Source: Cyclobacteriaceae bacterium (GTDB lineage: Bacteria; Bacteroidota; Bacteroidia; Cytophagales; Cyclobacteriaceae). From it: 64,000 nucleotides of DNA. The stretch lies in NCBI GenBank assembly GCA_019694875.1, contig JAIBBC010000001.1, positions 1,805,501 through 1,869,500 of the forward strand, given 5' to 3'. The notes beneath the pieces were generated by a model. The model was not told the origin of the DNA, made no database searches, and saw nothing but the letters and a program-made list of their open reading frames with translations. A program made the translations under genes and the position numbers. Below, in pieces: positions 27,255 to 37,362 of this stretch. Every line of letters starts with the position of its first letter. The first letter of the stretch is position 1.

Positions 27255-27476
27255 TTGCGAATAGGAAAATTCAAACTGTGCGGAAAGCTTTTCAGTCTCT
27301 TCCAGGTTTAACTTGATTGCTGCCAAACCACCAATCCGGTAGTTCGGATTGAGTGTTATGCCGTCAACTTTTATCAGCTGCATGGCATAGTTGATGCCAG
27401 CTCGCAGGTCAAGTGTTTGAGACGAAGTTGCAGAACATACAAATATTAGCACGAAAGGGAGAATAACTTTTTTCAC
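27243..27476 (-). pseudogene. Remnant of a PorT-like outer membrane barrel, N-terminus only
   Basis: A GTG at 27476 opens a signal peptide (VKKVILPFVLIFVCSATSSQ) followed by LDLRAGINYAMQL, YRIGGLAAIKL and QFEFSYSQMTG, the first strands of a PF13568-type barrel, where family members normally continue for about 100 more residues. Here a stop follows at 27243 and the next sequence is a TPR gene end in another frame. The abrupt change suggests a deletion that removed the end of this gene and the beginning of the next. Confidence 0.6.
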
Positions 27477-27632
27477 ACGGGCGGATTGGAGTATGAAATT
27501 CAAAGGTAGTGAAGAAGGGCTGTAAATGTCAAAGAAAAATCCGAGCAGCCATTTTCGATAAAGTAGTCAGGTATAGAAATTTAGCGATAGTTCGCCCGTA
27601 TATTGATCTCGGAGTTTTGTAAATTCAAACCT

Positions 27633-29693
27633 ATGCGAGTGTGCGTTCTTATCTGCATAATTCTGTCGAGCCGCTTTGTGCATTCACAAAACCCGGTGAT
27701 TGATTCTTTGAAAAACGGGCTGAGTGAAAATTTGAATGACTCTACACGGTTGGCGTTGTTTGACAAGATTATTGAAAATACTTCTGATGTTCAGCTTGTC
27801 GCCCAATACAGCAGGCAAATGGATAGCTTGATTAGAATGCACATCGACACCGAAAGTACACCGTTGCAAGTACCCGAACATAAAGTTTATTGGCACTATT
27901 TTGCCATCGTTCAGAACAACCTGGCCTTTTTGGAGGAGAGCCAAGGGAGCGCAGCAGGGGCTGGGAATTTATACAAGCAAGCTTTGAAGATATTTGAAGA
28001 CATTGGTGAACGCGAAGGTGAGGCAATGGTACTGAACAATCTTGGCTATTTAAGTAAAACACAAGGGAGACTGGTTGAAGCTTTTGATTATTACAATCGC
28101 TGTATTGTTGCACGAAATGAAATTGGAGATAACCGGGGGCTGGCCATTGCTCAAAATAACCTGGGGTTAGTTTATTTGACCACCGGCAACACAACCAAAG
28201 CGCTTAAGTACTTTCGTGAGGCGCTTCTGAATAATCAGAAGGCCGGGAGTTCGGCTGGTGAATTTACCAGCCTCAACAACCTCTCGGGCGTGTATTACCA
28301 GTTGGGCGAGTATGATATCTATCTTTCTTATTCGAAACAAGCTTTTGCCTGTGCCGAGAAATCTTCCCGACCGGAAGTCATTGCCCGCGCGTTGGACCGG
28401 GTTGGGCAGGCTTACCGGTTAACGAAGAACTATCCTGCTGCGCTTGAAAATTATACGAAGGCACTTACTGTAGCCCGGAAGAATAACCTGAAAAAACAGG
28501 AGGGTTTGGCGCTCGAGGGTATCGGGTTGGTTCATGAGGCAACTGGTGAACTTGACAAGGCATTGGCGTATGTGCTCGAAGCGTTGAAAATCCGCGAAAC
28601 GCTGATCGATAAAATGGACATTGCACGCGCATCAGAATCGGCTGCCGCTATTTATGAGAAAAAGGGCTCAGCCATTGAAGCTCGGAACTACTTTCTTAAA
28701 GCACTAAGACTAAGCCAGGCTGCTCACGATTTACGCGGTATTGAACTTTCGGCATCGGGACTGTTCCGGGTTTACAAAAGGGGCGGTAACACAGGTAAAG
28801 CACTTGAAATGTATGAACTTTATACCTGGGCTAAAGACAGTTTAAGGAATGATAATGCCCGTAATGAAGCGTTGAAATCGCAATACAAATTCGAATTTCA
28901 ACTCGTAGCACGTCAGGATAGTATAAAATCAGTAAACGACAGTATTCTACATCTGCAGGAGAAAAGATTACTGGCGGCTCAACTCGCGCAAGAAAAATCG
29001 CAACGATTCGCGTGGGCATTGATTGGCCTCCTAATCATCGGCTTTGCCGCGTTTGTATTTTATCGCTATCGCCTGCGGCAGAGATTAAGAGAAATGAAAT
29101 TGCGCAACCGTATTGCCAGTGATTTGCATGATGAAGTCGGCTCCTCAATCACCAGTATTTCGATGTTTGCAGGCATGGCACGAACGAAACCTGTGGAGGA
29201 GATCAGTTCTATTGTAGGTGAAATAGAAAACACAAGCCGACAGACATTGGATAGTATGGCTGATATTGTATGGAGTATTGAACCCGCCAACGATAATTTT
29301 GGTGTGGCACTTCAGCGCATGGAGCGATTTGGTATGAATATCCTGGCCGCTGCCGGAATTGAGTTTGCTTTCGATGTAGCCAATGGCGTTGATAAAGCTC
29401 CCGTGAACATGGTTGAACGAAAGAATATCTACCTGATCTTTAAAGAAGCTGTTAATAACGCAGCCAAGTATTCGCAGGCAAAGCAGGTAACAATTTCAAT
29501 TAATAAGTTGAACAAAGGTTTGGTGATGGAGGTATCTGACGATGGAAAAGGCTTTGATCTTTCTGCCACACGCACAGGCAACGGGATGCGAAACATGAAA
29601 CGCAGGGCCGATGAAATCAGCGCATCACTCAAGGTTATCACGCATAATGGTCAGGGAACCAAAATCAGGCTTGAGCTAAGTAAGAAGCCTTAA
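27633..29693 (+). CDS. Sensor histidine kinase with extracytoplasmic TPR repeats (NarL-type)
   Basis: A 686-residue membrane histidine kinase. A signal peptide (MRVCVLICIILSSRFVHSQ) precedes at least six tetratricopeptide repeats (about residues 80-400, for example ALKYFREALLNNQKAGSS and ALAYVLEALKIRETL), a short coiled coil, one membrane helix (residues 459-479), a HisKA_3-like dimerisation segment with His499 (DLHDEVGSSITSIS) and a HATPase domain (EAVNNAAKYSQAK, DDGKGFD, GNGMRNMKRRA). It would sense something through the periplasmic TPR part and phosphorylate a NarL/LuxR-type regulator, most likely the one at 31215. ATG 27633 is chosen for its signal peptide. Confidence 0.92.
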   Translation: MRVCVLICIILSSRFVHSQNPVIDSLKNGLSENLNDSTRLALFDKIIENTSDVQLVAQYSRQMDSLIRMHIDTESTPLQVPEHKVYWHYFAIVQNNLAFLEESQGSAAGAGNLYKQALKIFEDIGEREGEAMVLNNLGYLSKTQGRLVEAFDYYNRCIVARNEIGDNRGLAIAQNNLGLVYLTTGNTTKALKYFREALLNNQKAGSSAGEFTSLNNLSGVYYQLGEYDIYLSYSKQAFACAEKSSRPEVIARALDRVGQAYRLTKNYPAALENYTKALTVARKNNLKKQEGLALEGIGLVHEATGELDKALAYVLEALKIRETLIDKMDIARASESAAAIYEKKGSAIEARNYFLKALRLSQAAHDLRGIELSASGLFRVYKRGGNTGKALEMYELYTWAKDSLRNDNARNEALKSQYKFEFQLVARQDSIKSVNDSILHLQEKRLLAAQLAQEKSQRFAWALIGLLIIGFAAFVFYRYRLRQRLREMKLRNRIASDLHDEVGSSITSISMFAGMARTKPVEEISSIVGEIENTSRQTLDSMADIVWSIEPANDNFGVALQRMERFGMNILAAAGIEFAFDVANGVDKAPVNMVERKNIYLIFKEAVNNAAKYSQAKQVTISINKLNKGLVMEVSDDGKGFDLSATRTGNGMRNMKRRADEISASLKVITHNGQGTKIRLELSKKP

Positions 29694-29750
29694 TGTTGCT
29701 GCTTTGTAGCGATAAGCTCCTGAATCGAATGAATTAAATCGTGCGTTTTG

Positions 29751-29800
29751 CTATCACTATTGATAGGCGCATGTCAGGTCAGACCTATCACATTCGATAG
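29751..29800. promoter_or_regulatory. Twin palindromes before the lipoprotein gene
   Basis: CTATCACTATTGATAG (29751-29766, arms CTATCA/TGATAG) and CTATCACATTCGATAG (29785-29800, arms CTATC/GATAG) are near copies 34 bases apart, about three helical turns. They lie 52 and 86 bases before ATG 29852 and are good candidates for binding sites of the response regulator in this locus. Confidence 0.5.
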
Positions 29801-29851
29801 TCCTTCCACACACTTACTCCGGCTACTTTTGGTTCACTATCCAAAAGAGAA

Positions 29852-31150
29852 ATGAGAACCAAAATGTTAAGAAAAATCAGCTTTGTTATTGTTGTATCGA
29901 TAGCACTGCTGCTGGTGAACGCCTGTAATAGCGATGACCCTGCACCATCCGGCACTGATGTATCGGATAAAGAGTACTTCGGAACAATGTCACCTGGGGA
30001 TGTCTGGCTTGTTTTGTTCAACCCACAGCGCAAAACGTTTGCAGCCACCTGGGATGCAGGCACAAAATCTGTCGCAACGGATGACGTAGTTTTCAGCGGA
30101 TCATTTTCGAAGACCAGTAAAGGTTTTATCGAAATGAAAGTTACGGGACTGAGCAGAACTGTAAACGGAATAGCTGTTGACGGAACGTACAGGATTTATG
30201 CCATGGAAATTCCGGGTAAAAGCCTGGTCATGCTTCCTGATGCTCCGTCAGCGGTTACAGGCGCTCCGAAATTCGGAATCGTGGTCATGAACGCACGGTC
30301 TACGAAATCTGGCAGCAACGGTATTCATAAGTTCAACTTTATACGCACGGCATATCCTTATCAGGGTTACAATCATGTTGATAAGGACGGGTGTTGGGGG
30401 AACTTTTCCTGGGGTATTGACGAAGCAGGCGGAACCGTATCAATCACAGAGGAACCGTACTCCCGTACACTTACCTGTGTTGAAAACAAGATAAATTCAT
30501 CCTTTGCCTGCGTCTATACACCCGATACATCTATTCCGACCGGAGTAACGTTAGGAACAATCGGGGACCTTGGAGAATTTACACAAACTGCCTCGGTTGG
30601 TGAAGATCCGGGCAAAAAATACACCGGACAATTTAATTTCACCGATGGTATTTTCACGCTTGACCAGGGTGACGGGCAGGGCGGATCGTTCATGTTTAAA
30701 CAAGACCCTCTGATCTCAACGGATGATTTTAACGCGGCAATATTTAATCAGGGTGGGGAAACCGGAGAACTTACTGGTTTTGGTACTTTTTTAGGAGCAC
30801 GAAACGGAACTGGAACCTACACGCTAAGCAATAGGGCTTACTCGGTTTACACCGACCCACGATTACCGGATGGTTACATTTCATTTCACGAATTCCGCGG
30901 ATCAATCGGAGCGAGTGAAGTAGAAAGCAACATTGTCTGGGCTGTTAATTTTGAAGAAGCTGAAAACGGAATGCTGTTTGGGTATTTATATAGCGTAGTA
31001 GACAATACCCTGGGGAGTCAGCGATACCCTGTAGTGGGTATGGGATACATCAAAAATGGCAAGAAATTGATCGTAATGGTGAGCGGAAGTAAAGCCAGCC
31101 CGGAAGCAACCACAGCGGATCAATGGGTATTTGCTCTTCAAACCCGATAA
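29852..31150 (+). CDS. Hypothetical lipoprotein in two-component locus
   Basis: A 432-residue protein of unknown function. The signal peptide ends in a lipobox (LLLVNAC, Cys at about 25), followed by the short acidic linker NSDDPAPSG typical of Bacteroidota surface or periplasmic lipoproteins. The rest is rich in Gly, Thr and aromatic residues with alternating strands (WDAGTKSVATDDVVFSGSF, GTFLGARNGTGTYTL), suggesting a beta-sandwich or beta-barrel-like fold, perhaps with internal repeats. It stands between the kinase and the response regulator and behind two palindromes, so it is probably the output or an accessory sensor of that pair. Confidence 0.75.
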   Translation: MRTKMLRKISFVIVVSIALLLVNACNSDDPAPSGTDVSDKEYFGTMSPGDVWLVLFNPQRKTFAATWDAGTKSVATDDVVFSGSFSKTSKGFIEMKVTGLSRTVNGIAVDGTYRIYAMEIPGKSLVMLPDAPSAVTGAPKFGIVVMNARSTKSGSNGIHKFNFIRTAYPYQGYNHVDKDGCWGNFSWGIDEAGGTVSITEEPYSRTLTCVENKINSSFACVYTPDTSIPTGVTLGTIGDLGEFTQTASVGEDPGKKYTGQFNFTDGIFTLDQGDGQGGSFMFKQDPLISTDDFNAAIFNQGGETGELTGFGTFLGARNGTGTYTLSNRAYSVYTDPRLPDGYISFHEFRGSIGASEVESNIVWAVNFEEAENGMLFGYLYSVVDNTLGSQRYPVVGMGYIKNGKKLIVMVSGSKASPEATTADQWVFALQTR

Positions 31151-31177
31151 AACAAAATAAGTATGGTTTAAAGTAAG

Positions 31178-31197
31178 GGCACAGACATGTCTGTGCC
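31178..31197. terminator. Perfect 20-base palindrome, terminator or operator
   Basis: GGCACAGACATGTCTGTGCC is a perfect inverted repeat, followed by TTTAGCTATTTTT. It lies between the lipoprotein stop and the response regulator start (ATG 31215). It can fold into an 8-base stem with a CATG loop and so serve as a terminator, or act as a dimer binding site. Confidence 0.6.
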
Positions 31198-31214
31198 TTT
31201 AGCTATTTTTGAAG

Positions 31215-31865
31215 ATGATCCGGCTAATAATTTTTGAAGACAATGCGCACCTCCGGAAAAGCCTGATGGCCTTGTTCGAATCGTCCGGTACAATCTCACT
31301 TGAAGGTGTTTTTTCCAACGCAAATACACTAGCACGAGACATAGCTAATACGCAACCAGACGTTGTGTTAATGGACATCCGGATGCCCGGTTTATCGGGT
31401 ATTGAGGCCATAAAGCAAATCAGGGAGATCAATCCTCAGATCAAAGTTGTGATGCAGACCGTATTCGATAATGATGAAATGATTTTTTCCGCTATTTGTT
31501 CAGGGGCTAATGGCTACATCCTGAAGAGCAGTTCCTCAGAAACATATCACCAGTCCGTTGAAGATGCTTATCTCGGAGGGGCGCCTATGTCACCATCTAT
31601 TGCTGCGAAAGTCTTGCGCATGTTTCAACAACAAAATAAGCAAGTGACCACAACCGGGTATGGACTTTCAGAAAAAGAATATGAAGTGCTGCGGGGTCTG
31701 GTTGCAGGAAAAAGCTACAAGATGATTGCTGCGGACATGAGTATAGCATACCCAACCGTTCGTTTTCATATGAAAAACATTTATGACAAACTACATGTGC
31801 AAAGCATGACGGAGGCTGTCGCAAAGGCAATTTTGGAAGGAGTTGTGCGGCCGCCAGTTAATTAA
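31215..31865 (+). CDS. Response regulator, NarL/LuxR family
   Basis: A 216-residue two-component regulator. The receiver domain has acidic residues Glu8 and Asp9 (FEDNAH), phosphoacceptor Asp54 (VVLMDIRMPG), the Thr in VVMQTVFDND and the Lys in GYILKSSSSE. A LuxR-type HTH fills the last 70 residues (LSEKEYEVLRGLVAGKSYKM, VRFHMKNIYDKLHV). The natural partner is the TPR kinase at 27633, whose HisKA_3-like segment normally pairs with this class. ATG 31215 is used instead of TTG 31209. Confidence 0.92.
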   Translation: MIRLIIFEDNAHLRKSLMALFESSGTISLEGVFSNANTLARDIANTQPDVVLMDIRMPGLSGIEAIKQIREINPQIKVVMQTVFDNDEMIFSAICSGANGYILKSSSSETYHQSVEDAYLGGAPMSPSIAAKVLRMFQQQNKQVTTTGYGLSEKEYEVLRGLVAGKSYKMIAADMSIAYPTVRFHMKNIYDKLHVQSMTEAVAKAILEGVVRPPVN

Positions 31866-32020
31866 CCAAAATTCTGTTATACCTGCTGCTCATTTTCTTT
31901 ACCGGGATTTTGATTCCGCAATTCTAAAAACGAAACCTCGTTTGCGTTACCAAGACCAGCCACAGAACAAAATTTTTCACGTTATTTGCGGTTCTTTTCA
32001 GTTACAGGTATTCGAAGATA

Positions 32021-33604
32021 ATGACTTTAGAACAGGAAATAGCCAAGCGCAGAACATTCGGAATCATCAGTCACCCCGATGCGGGGAAGACGACCCTTAC
32101 GGAAAAGCTGTTGCTTTTCGGGGGCGCAATCCAGAAGGCCGGAGCAGTAAAATCAAGCAAAATAAAAGATCACGCCCGAAGCGACTGGATGGAAATCGAG
32201 AAGCAACGGGGTATCTCTGTTGCTACTTCCGTGATGGGCTTTAATTACAAAGACATTAAGATCAACCTGCTCGATACACCCGGTCACCAGGATTTTGCGG
32301 AAGATACGTACCGCACGTTAACGGCAGTCGATAGTGTGATTCTGGTAATTGATTGCGTAAAAGGGGTGGAGATTCAGACCGAAAAACTGATGGAAGTTTG
32401 CCGCATGCGCAATACACCTGTGCTCTGCTTCATCAATAAGCTCGACCGCGAAGGCCGCGATCCGTTTGACCTGCTTGATGAGATAGAAGAAAAGCTAGAT
32501 ATTAAGGTGCGGCCGCTTAGCTGGCCGATCAGCATGGGAAAAACCTTCAAAGGAGTTTACTCCCTGTATGAAAAGAAATTAAACCTGTTTACACCCAGCA
32601 AGGTTACCGTCCAGGAATCTATTGAGGTATCGGATATTAACAGTGACGAACTCGACAAACTGGTAGGTGAAAGTTATGCCAAACAACTTCGTGCTGATGT
32701 TGAATTGATCGAAGGCGTTTACCCGGAATTTAATGTTCAGGAATACCTGGATGGGGAAGTTGCTCCTGTATTTTTTGGAAGCGCAGTAAACAACTTTGGT
32801 GTTCGTGAGTTGCTCGATACGTTTATTCGGATTGCTCCGCCACCAATACCACGGGAAACCACCGTTCGAGAAGTAGAGCCTGATGAAAAGAAATTCTCAG
32901 GGTTCATTTTTAAGATTCACGCGAACATGGATCCGAAACACCGGAACCGGATTGCGTTCTTACGTGTATGCTCCGGAAAATTTGAGCGCGCCACCAACTA
33001 CCACCACGTTCGTCAACATAAAGGAATTCGGTTTTCAAATGCCACCGCATTTATGGCGCAGGATCGGGAAACTGTTGATGAGGCCTGGCCGGGCGATATT
33101 GTCGGCTTATACGATACCGGTAACCTGAAAATTGGCGATACACTCACAGAGGGGGAGGACCTGATGTATACCGGCATCCCGAGTTTTTCCCCGGAAATTT
33201 TTAAGGAAGTGGTGAACATGGATGCGATGAAAAGCAAACAACTGGAAAAAGGTTTGCTTCAACTCATGGAAGAAGGCGTTGCACAGTTGTTTACGTACGA
33301 ATTAGGAAACAAGAAAGTTATTGGTACTGTGGGAGCACTTCAGTTTGAAGTAATCCAATTCCGCTTGAAGAATGAGTACGGGGCTACGGTTCAGTTTGTA
33401 AACCAGAATATCTACAAAGCGTGCTGGATTAGCAGCACGAGCGAAAAGAAACTACAGGAGTTTATTGATTCCAAGCAGCGGCACATCGCAAAAGATAAAG
33501 ACGGCAAGCTGGTGTTTATGGCTGAATCGAAGGGCTGGTTGCAGATGGTGCAGGAGAATTTTCCGGAGATTCATTTCCACTTTACCTCCGAGTTTAAAGA
33601 TTGA
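32021..33604 (+). CDS. prfC: Peptide chain release factor 3
   Basis: A 527-residue GTPase that removes RF1/RF2 from the ribosome after termination. G1 is [20 protein letters not shown], then [17 protein letters not shown] (switch I), DTPGHQDF (G3) and NKLDREG (G4). Domains II and III follow, with [20 protein letters not shown]. Length matches E. coli RF3 (529). The 155 bases before it hold no gene I can support. Its stop TGA abuts the stop of the opposite gene, forming TGATCA. Confidence 0.96.
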   Translation: MTLEQEIAKRRTFGIISHPDAGKTTLTEKLLLFGGAIQKAGAVKSSKIKDHARSDWMEIEKQRGISVATSVMGFNYKDIKINLLDTPGHQDFAEDTYRTLTAVDSVILVIDCVKGVEIQTEKLMEVCRMRNTPVLCFINKLDREGRDPFDLLDEIEEKLDIKVRPLSWPISMGKTFKGVYSLYEKKLNLFTPSKVTVQESIEVSDINSDELDKLVGESYAKQLRADVELIEGVYPEFNVQEYLDGEVAPVFFGSAVNNFGVRELLDTFIRIAPPPIPRETTVREVEPDEKKFSGFIFKIHANMDPKHRNRIAFLRVCSGKFERATNYHHVRQHKGIRFSNATAFMAQDRETVDEAWPGDIVGLYDTGNLKIGDTLTEGEDLMYTGIPSFSPEIFKEVVNMDAMKSKQLEKGLLQLMEEGVAQLFTYELGNKKVIGTVGALQFEVIQFRLKNEYGATVQFVNQNIYKACWISSTSEKKLQEFIDSKQRHIAKDKDGKLVFMAESKGWLQMVQENFPEIHFHFTSEFKD

Positions 33605-34153
33605 TCAGAAGATTTCTTTTAGATCAAACTTAAGGTTCGGTAGCACGCTTGATGTAACCTCGCCCTCACCAGCCACATACAAACTAGGTGTATTCTGATC
33701 GGCCTGATCATGCTTATAAATCTCCAATGTTTTGTTGGCCGGATCAACGATCCAGTATTCTTTCACACCGATTTTTTGATAGGTGAACTTCTTCTGATTT
33801 CGGTCAGTGAAAATATTGGATGGAGACAGTATTTCAACAATTAAATCGGGGGCGCCTTCTATGCCTCTTTTGCTAACAATATTTGCCTTCTCTGGTGAGA
33901 TGTAAATCAGATCCGGTTGGAAGACGTTTTTCTGATCGATAAACAAATCAATGGGAGCAAAAAAAGTCTCACCGGTCGAAAAGCGATCTATCAGTTTAAA
34001 AATTTTCGCTAGCACTCGCTGATGTTCCGGATTAGGGGCAGGACTCATAATCAATTCTCCATTTATTAATTGACAAGGCGTATTGGCCTCTCCCAGCAAG
34101 AGATAATCCTCCACTGTCCAATTTTTAGTCCTGTCTATTTTGACCGTTTGCAT
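33605..34153 (-). CDS. Uma2-family (DUF820) endonuclease-like protein
   Basis: A 182-residue protein of the Uma2/DUF820 family, with a PD-(D/E)XK nuclease-like fold. The core is visible: PAPNPEHQRVLAKIFKLID, NVFQPDLIYISPE (acidic Asp), GAPDLIVEILSPSN (the Asp and Glu-x-Leu motif), then KKFTYQKIGVKEYWIVDP. These are abundant in cyanobacteria and Bacteroidota; cellular role unknown. ATG 34153 (MQTVKIDRTKNWTVEDYLLL) is chosen because the open frame upstream overlaps the RluA gene on the other strand. Convergent with prfC with no gap. Confidence 0.82.
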   Translation of the reverse strand: MQTVKIDRTKNWTVEDYLLLGEANTPCQLINGELIMSPAPNPEHQRVLAKIFKLIDRFSTGETFFAPIDLFIDQKNVFQPDLIYISPEKANIVSKRGIEGAPDLIVEILSPSNIFTDRNQKKFTYQKIGVKEYWIVDPANKTLEIYKHDQADQNTPSLYVAGEGEVTSSVLPNLKFDLKEIF

Positions 34154-34192
34154 CTTCTTAAAGATACGAAAATTTGCCAAGTTTGTTCCCGC

Positions 34193-34885
34193 ATGCAAAG
34201 CAAGCCCTTCTCGGTTCTGTACGAAGACAATCACCTGCTGATCGTTAACAAAACTAACAGCATTCTGGTGCAGGGTGATGAAACCGGTGACAAACCGCTT
34301 GTTGAACTTTGCAAAGAGTATATCAAAGAAAAATATCAGAAGCCCGGAGCAGTTTTTCTGGGCGTTGTTCATCGGCTCGACCGGCCGGTAAGTGGTGTGG
34401 TTGTGTTCGCGAGAACATCGAAATCGCTTGAGCGGATGAACGCCTTGTTCCGTGATAAAGAGACAAAAAAGACGTATTGGGCGGTGGTTAAAAACAAACC
34501 CCGGAAAGAGTCAGATACGCTCATTCACTGGCTGCTGAAAGACGAGAAAAAAAATAAGACCACGTTTTTTACGAAGGAAACACCGGGAGCTCTTCGCTCT
34601 GAGTTGAGTTATAGAGTTTTAGGTACTGTACAGTCGCACTGGCTGCTGGAGGTTAACCCTGTTACTGGTCGGCCGCATCAAATCCGCGTGCAACTCGCTT
34701 CGATGGGATGTCCCATCCGGGGTGATGTAAAATATGGCTATGGAGAGATTATTAATGACGGCAGAAGTATAAACCTTCATGCTAAACGCCTGGAGTTCAT
34801 ACATCCTGTGAAAAAGGACGTTCTGAAAGTTGAAGCCCCTCTTCCGGATGATGGTTTCTGGAAGTATTTTTCGAGTCTCGAATAG
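34193..34885 (+). CDS. RluA-family RNA pseudouridine synthase
   Basis: A 230-residue pseudouridine synthase. The catalytic motif HRLDRPVSG (Asp in HRLD) lies at residues 60-70, preceded by VLYEDNHLLIVNKTNSILVQ and followed by GRPHQIRVQLASMGCPIRGD. It lacks an N-terminal S4 domain, so it belongs with RluA/RluC-like stand-alone enzymes; its target uridine in rRNA or tRNA is not clear. ATG 34193 is used. It starts 39 bases from the divergent Uma2 gene and is followed 4 bases later by the DUF6787 gene. Confidence 0.88.
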   Translation: MQSKPFSVLYEDNHLLIVNKTNSILVQGDETGDKPLVELCKEYIKEKYQKPGAVFLGVVHRLDRPVSGVVVFARTSKSLERMNALFRDKETKKTYWAVVKNKPRKESDTLIHWLLKDEKKNKTTFFTKETPGALRSELSYRVLGTVQSHWLLEVNPVTGRPHQIRVQLASMGCPIRGDVKYGYGEIINDGRSINLHAKRLEFIHPVKKDVLKVEAPLPDDGFWKYFSSLE

Positions 34886-34889
34886 CCTC

Positions 34890-35198
34890 ATGGCCACCTG
34901 GACAGACAAGCTTAAGAATCGCTGGCATGTTAAAAACACATGGACGGTAATCGTTATCCTGATTGTGTTTGCATGTACGGGTTTCACCGTATTGTTTATT
35001 AAGCAACCGCTGTTTCAGTACTGGTTCCCGGATGGCGAAAAACCAACCTGGGCAACTATCCTGTATTGGATTTTAATCTTTCCTGTCTACAATATTTTCC
35101 TGTTGGCTTACGGATTTATCTTCGGTCAGTTTAATTTTTTCTGGGAATTCGAGAAGCGCTTCTTCAGACGGATGTTTTCCCGGAGGAAATCTTCCTAA
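34890..35198 (+). CDS. DUF6787-type small membrane protein
   Basis: A 102-residue protein with two membrane helices (about residues 20-38, TVIVILIVFACTGFTVLF, and 56-78, ATILYWILIFPVYNIFLLAYG) and a basic C-terminus (RRMFSRRKSS). The pattern DKLKNRWHV at the start and QFNFFWEFEKRFFRRMF near the end matches the Bacteroidota family DUF6787 as I remember it. Function unknown. It begins 4 bases after the pseudouridine synthase stop, so it is co-transcribed. Confidence 0.7.
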   Translation: MATWTDKLKNRWHVKNTWTVIVILIVFACTGFTVLFIKQPLFQYWFPDGEKPTWATILYWILIFPVYNIFLLAYGFIFGQFNFFWEFEKRFFRRMFSRRKSS

Positions 35199-35200
35199 CC

Positions 35201-35228
35201 GTCATTCCGAGCGAAGCGAGGAATCCCC
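35201..35228 (+). repeat. Dispersed intergenic repeat, copy B
   Basis: GTCATTCCGAGCGAAGCG followed by AGGAATCCCC. It is related to copies at 2434-2462 and 55899-55922. A second GAATCCCCG/CGGGGATAC pair (35221-35287) folds the element into a long stem, so the 35201-35310 gap is mostly repeat. Confidence 0.6.
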
Positions 35229-35315
35229 GTACGGCATGCACGAGAGAGGATAAACGACTGCATATATGATCTGTATTCGGGGATACTTCGGCTTACGTAT
35301 CCGTATGAGGGTAAT

Positions 35316-35347
35316 AAAAAAAGGGATGCTATTCACATCCCTTTTTT
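35316..35347 (-). terminator. Terminator of atpD-atpC
   Basis: AAAAAAAGGGATG and CATCCCTTTTTT form a long stem with a 7-base loop and a U tail on the minus strand, 19 bases after the atpC stop. Confidence 0.9.
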
Positions 35348-35365
35348 CTCTTATTGAAGCGGAGA

Positions 35366-35611
35366 TTATTTCACACCATCCGCAAGCAAAATCACTTTGT
35401 TCTTCAGAACCTCTACTACACCACCGGTGATGACCAGGTTTTCAGAAGCTGTTTTGGATGATTTATACTCCACAACTCCTTCTTTCAGCAAACCGATTAG
35501 CGGTGCGTGATTGTCCATCACCTGGAAAGAGCCGTTCTCACCCGGAAACGTAGCAATCGTTACATCGCCTTCGAAGATCTTTTTTTCAGGTGTTAATATT
35601 TCTAAATACAT
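35366..35611 (-). CDS. atpC: ATP synthase F1 epsilon subunit
   Basis: An 81-residue epsilon subunit of ATP synthase. Only the N-terminal beta-sandwich is present (LEILTPEKKIFEGDVTIATFPGENGSFQVMDNHAPLIG is spread over residues 3-41); the C-terminal helical hairpin of the E. coli subunit (about 139 residues) is missing, as in many Bacteroidota. Without the hairpin it should still connect gamma to the c-ring but cannot insert its inhibitory helix. It follows atpD after an 83-base gap of repeated ATTTAAC-like words. Confidence 0.92.
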   Translation of the reverse strand: MYLEILTPEKKIFEGDVTIATFPGENGSFQVMDNHAPLIGLLKEGVVEYKSSKTASENLVITGGVVEVLKNKVILLADGVK

Positions 35612-35614
35612 AAA

Positions 35615-35694
35615 CTCAGTTTGATAATTTAACGATTTAACAATTTGTGGCGATTAACGTCATCGTTAAATCATCACATTTTTACTTTGTTAAA
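35615..35694. repeat. Short-word repeat spacer between atpD and atpC
   Basis: ATTTAACG, ATTTAACA and the inverted forms CGTTAAAT and TGTTAAAT recur through this 80-base gap, giving an AT-rich spacer with self-complementary ends. It resembles in style the word-repeat spacers at 43161-43202 and 45266-45330. Confidence 0.45.
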
Positions 35695-37224
<1,530 letters not shown>

Positions 37225-37281
37225 TTACTGTTGGTTTTTCGAGTAGAATGCCCTTTTTGAAAAGGCACTGAATTCGTGGCG

Positions 37282-37311
37282 CAAAAGTAACTTTTATCGC
37301 CCAAACCGCAA
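37282..37311 (-). promoter_or_regulatory. Predicted promoter of atpD-atpC
   Basis: On the minus strand TTG (37309-37311), 19 bases, then TACTTTTG (37282-37289) fits the Bacteroidota -33/-7 pattern TTG-N19-TAnnTTTG. It lies 82 bases before the atpD ATG. The leader contains an inverted repeat TGCCCTTTTT-GAAAAGGCA (37249-37267). Confidence 0.55.
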
Positions 37312-37362
37312 TGCTAAACCAAATAAGATTTTGTGGAAAAGCGATTCAAAAAGGCCGTTTTT

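Noticed and set aside
33605-34372. Longer Uma2 reading frame starting at 34372
   Set aside because: The extra 73 residues overlap the RluA-type gene on the other strand and do not resemble the family; ATG 34153 fits.
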